From a bacterium (GTDB lineage Bacteria; Bacteroidota; Bacteroidia; Cytophagales; Cyclobacteriaceae): a DNA stretch of 64,000 nt. The stretch's first letter is position 1, and every line of letters begins with the position of its first letter. The notes under the pieces were generated by a model, which had not been told where the DNA came from, did no database searches, and saw only the letters and a program-made list of their open reading frames with translations. This document shows positions 62,808-64,000 of the stretch, piece after piece. The stretch is taken from NCBI GenBank assembly GCA_024743255.1, contig JANSWY010000007.1, forward strand, positions 60,155 to 124,154. Direction: 5' to 3'. The translations under genes and the position numbers were made by a program.

Positions 62808-63406
62808 TCCTTCTTTTTCTTTTCAAGCCAACTATTTGTCACCTCATTCAACTGATTAACTTTATATTCAAAATCACCTTTTAACTGATCTCTTATATTT
62901 TCCAGGTTATCAAGTATATCCTGAACTGATTCAGGAAGAGACTCTTCAAAATACTGTCTGAATCTTTTAGTAAGCGTAGGTGACTTGCCATTACTGGAAA
63001 TAGCGATTTTCAAGTCTCCTTTTTTTACTACACTACTGAGGTAGAAATCACATAGATCAGGAGTATCAGCAACATTGCAAAGTAGATGTCTCCTTTTGCA
63101 TTGAGTTTTTATCTTTTCGTGCAATTGCCTGCTATCAGTAGCACATATAACAAGATCTTTTCCTTTAAGGTATCTTCTGTGATAAGGTCGTTCCAGAACA
63201 GTCAGGTTTGGGTGTTCCTTTTCTAGCTCATATATTTTCTCCTGCAGAATCTCTTTACCCACTAATAAAACATTAGCCTCCGGAGAATTACGTAAAACTG
63301 CCTCTAATTTCTCCAGCCCTACATATCCACCACCTACGATCAAGGTTTGTATTTCGTGAAGTTTTATGAATATTGGGAATAGTACATTTCCAGAAGTATC
63401 AATCAT
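62804..63406 (-). CDS. Precorrin-2 dehydrogenase/sirohydrochlorin ferrochelatase (Met8/CysG-N type)
   Basis: A 200-residue protein with a Rossmann N-terminus (TLIVGGGYVGLEKLEAVL) and the Met8-like C-terminal region (LVICATDSRQLHEK, LCNVADTPDLCDFYLSS with the conserved Asp, AISSNGKSPTLTKRFRQYFEE). It oxidises precorrin-2 and inserts iron to make siroheme. It overlaps the upstream cobA-like gene by 4 bp (ATGA), so they form one operon. It lies 3' of the methyltransferase that supplies its substrate. Confidence 0.92.
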   Translation of the reverse strand: MIDTSGNVLFPIFIKLHEIQTLIVGGGYVGLEKLEAVLRNSPEANVLLVGKEILQEKIYELEKEHPNLTVLERPYHRRYLKGKDLVICATDSRQLHEKIKTQCKRRHLLCNVADTPDLCDFYLSSVVKKGDLKIAISSNGKSPTLTKRFRQYFEESLPESVQDILDNLENIRDQLKGDFEYKVNQLNEVTNSWLEKKKKD

Positions 63407-64000
63407 GATTTCTCTTTAATTCTCTCATTGACCACTTTCCCCACTACTATAATAGCAGGAGATGAAAGCCCATTTGATTTAACCAACTCTTCAATATCCG
63501 ATAATGTTCCAAATACTGACAATTCATTTTCCATGGTTCCATTCATGATGACACCAATAGGTTCATCTTCAGACCTGTAACTTTTGAAGACCTCTACAAT
63601 ACCACTTAGGTTTTTCATCCCCATTAATATCACCACTGTAGCGCTTGATTGAGCTGCTTGAGTCAAATCGTCTGAAAATTGCTCGGATCTTGTGGTTCCG
63701 GTAACTACCCAAAAACTTTCATTTATGCCACGCTTTGTTAGAGGAATAAAGTGAGAAGCAGGAACAGCAATACTACTTGTTATTCCAGGAACTACATCAA
63801 CAGCAATACCATGAGCCTGGGCATGTTCCATTTCTTCATGTCCTCTTCCAAATACAAATGGATCTCCTCCCTTTAATCTGATAACAACTTTATCCTTTAA
63901 GGCATGTTCAACAATTAGATCATTTATATGAGTCTGCTGTTTTATGTGCAGGCCGGATTTCTTTCCTACGTAGATTTTCTCACATTCAGGTTTACAATAG
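63403..64000 (-). CDS. cobA: Uroporphyrinogen-III C-methyltransferase (partial, 5' end outside window)
   Basis: The reading frame continues past the right edge, so only the C-terminal ~198 residues are present. Reading inward from the edge shows CKPECEKIYVGKKSG, then VVIRLKGGDPFVFGRGHEE, the hallmark SAM-binding region of SUMT enzymes. GITSSIAVPASHFIPLT and WVVTGTTR follow. The enzyme methylates uroporphyrinogen III at C2 and C7 to make precorrin-2. An internal ATG at 63831 is not the true start. It overlaps the Met8-like gene by 4 bp. Confidence 0.95.
   Translation of the reverse strand, partial: YCKPECEKIYVGKKSGLHIKQQTHINDLIVEHALKDKVVIRLKGGDPFVFGRGHEEMEHAQAHGIAVDVVPGITSSIAVPASHFIPLTKRGINESFWVVTGTTRSEQFSDDLTQAAQSSATVVILMGMKNLSGIVEVFKSYRSEDEPIGVIMNGTMENELSVFGTLSDIEELVKSNGLSSPAIIVVGKVVNERIKEKS

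Noticed and set aside
63403..63831. A short 142-residue CobA starting at the internal ATG
   Set aside because: The upstream frame continues with the diagnostic GGDPFVFGRG motif to the window edge, so this ATG is internal and the gene is truncated by the edge.
1..64000. tRNA or rRNA genes
   Set aside because: I examined the gaps by eye for cloverleaf-like patterns and rRNA-like blocks and found none; a covariance-model scan would be decisive.

Overview
The window looks like chromosome from a Bacteroidota bacterium, most likely of the Cytophagales type. It is AT-rich. Two large secreted proteins end in type IX secretion (T9SS) sorting domains, there are many SPII lipoproteins, and three LytTR response regulators. 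One clear Bacteroidota promoter (TTG, 18 nt, TATATTTG on the minus strand) is visible, and several small families are ones I know mainly from this phylum. No rRNA, tRNA, CRISPR array, prophage or intact insertion sequence was seen. Gene density is high and nearly every gene is intact. Only the genes at the two window edges are cut.

Layout. 1-12.7 kb: end of a porin-like barrel, MiaE-type tRNA hydroxylase, a 1342-residue BNR/sortilin-type T9SS protein with a lipoprotein, a conserved exported protein often called 'asparagine synthetase B', an FtsX/MacB permease, a Kv-type channel with a zinc ribbon, an NSS transporter and a conserved 485-residue unknown. 12.7-25.4 kb: a repeat-filled gap, an acyl-CoA dehydrogenase behind twin palindromic operators, a tight LytS-LytR-membrane protein-M23 peptidase operon, IPP isomerase, two SDR enzymes, a VWA lipoprotein and Smc. 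25.4-37.4 kb: M61 peptidase, a LytTR regulator, a subtilase, citrate synthase, a prohibitin-like protein, SlyD/FKBP, a TPR membrane protein, a DUF559 nuclease gene between terminal inverted repeats, and TyrS. 37.5-49.3 kb: an S41 peptidase pair, a GCS2-CBS ligase joined to an aspartoacylase, MsrA, DUF763, a Rieske lipoprotein, a TPR histidine kinase, small conserved genes, an ECF-like sigma factor and a fatty-acid desaturase. 49.3-64 kb: an orphan ParA, DUF3052, a propeller/Y_Y_Y receptor without output domain, an MBL hydrolase, a LytTR regulator, a choice-of-anchor-B T9SS protein, cyclophilin, two stand-alone receivers, a MaoC hydratase, a DsbA-like protein and siroheme genes (Met8-like and CobA, the latter cut by the edge).

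How it fits together. Most metabolic genes are ordinary core genes: citrate synthase, beta-oxidation, isoprenoid, siroheme and fatty-acid desaturation. The more distinctive themes are cell-surface signalling and non-coding repeats. Signalling parts are scattered rather than paired: sensors without kinases, a kinase without regulator, and regulators or receivers without kinases, which implies trans partnerships. The gaps carry tandem heptanucleotide (7-nt) repeats of at least four sequence types at several loci, a shared 16-bp palindrome upstream of two unrelated genes, a second shared dyad at two sites 30 kb apart, and a hairpin-flanked inverted-repeat cassette around DUF559. None of these is proved functional; they are the best leads for something undescribed.
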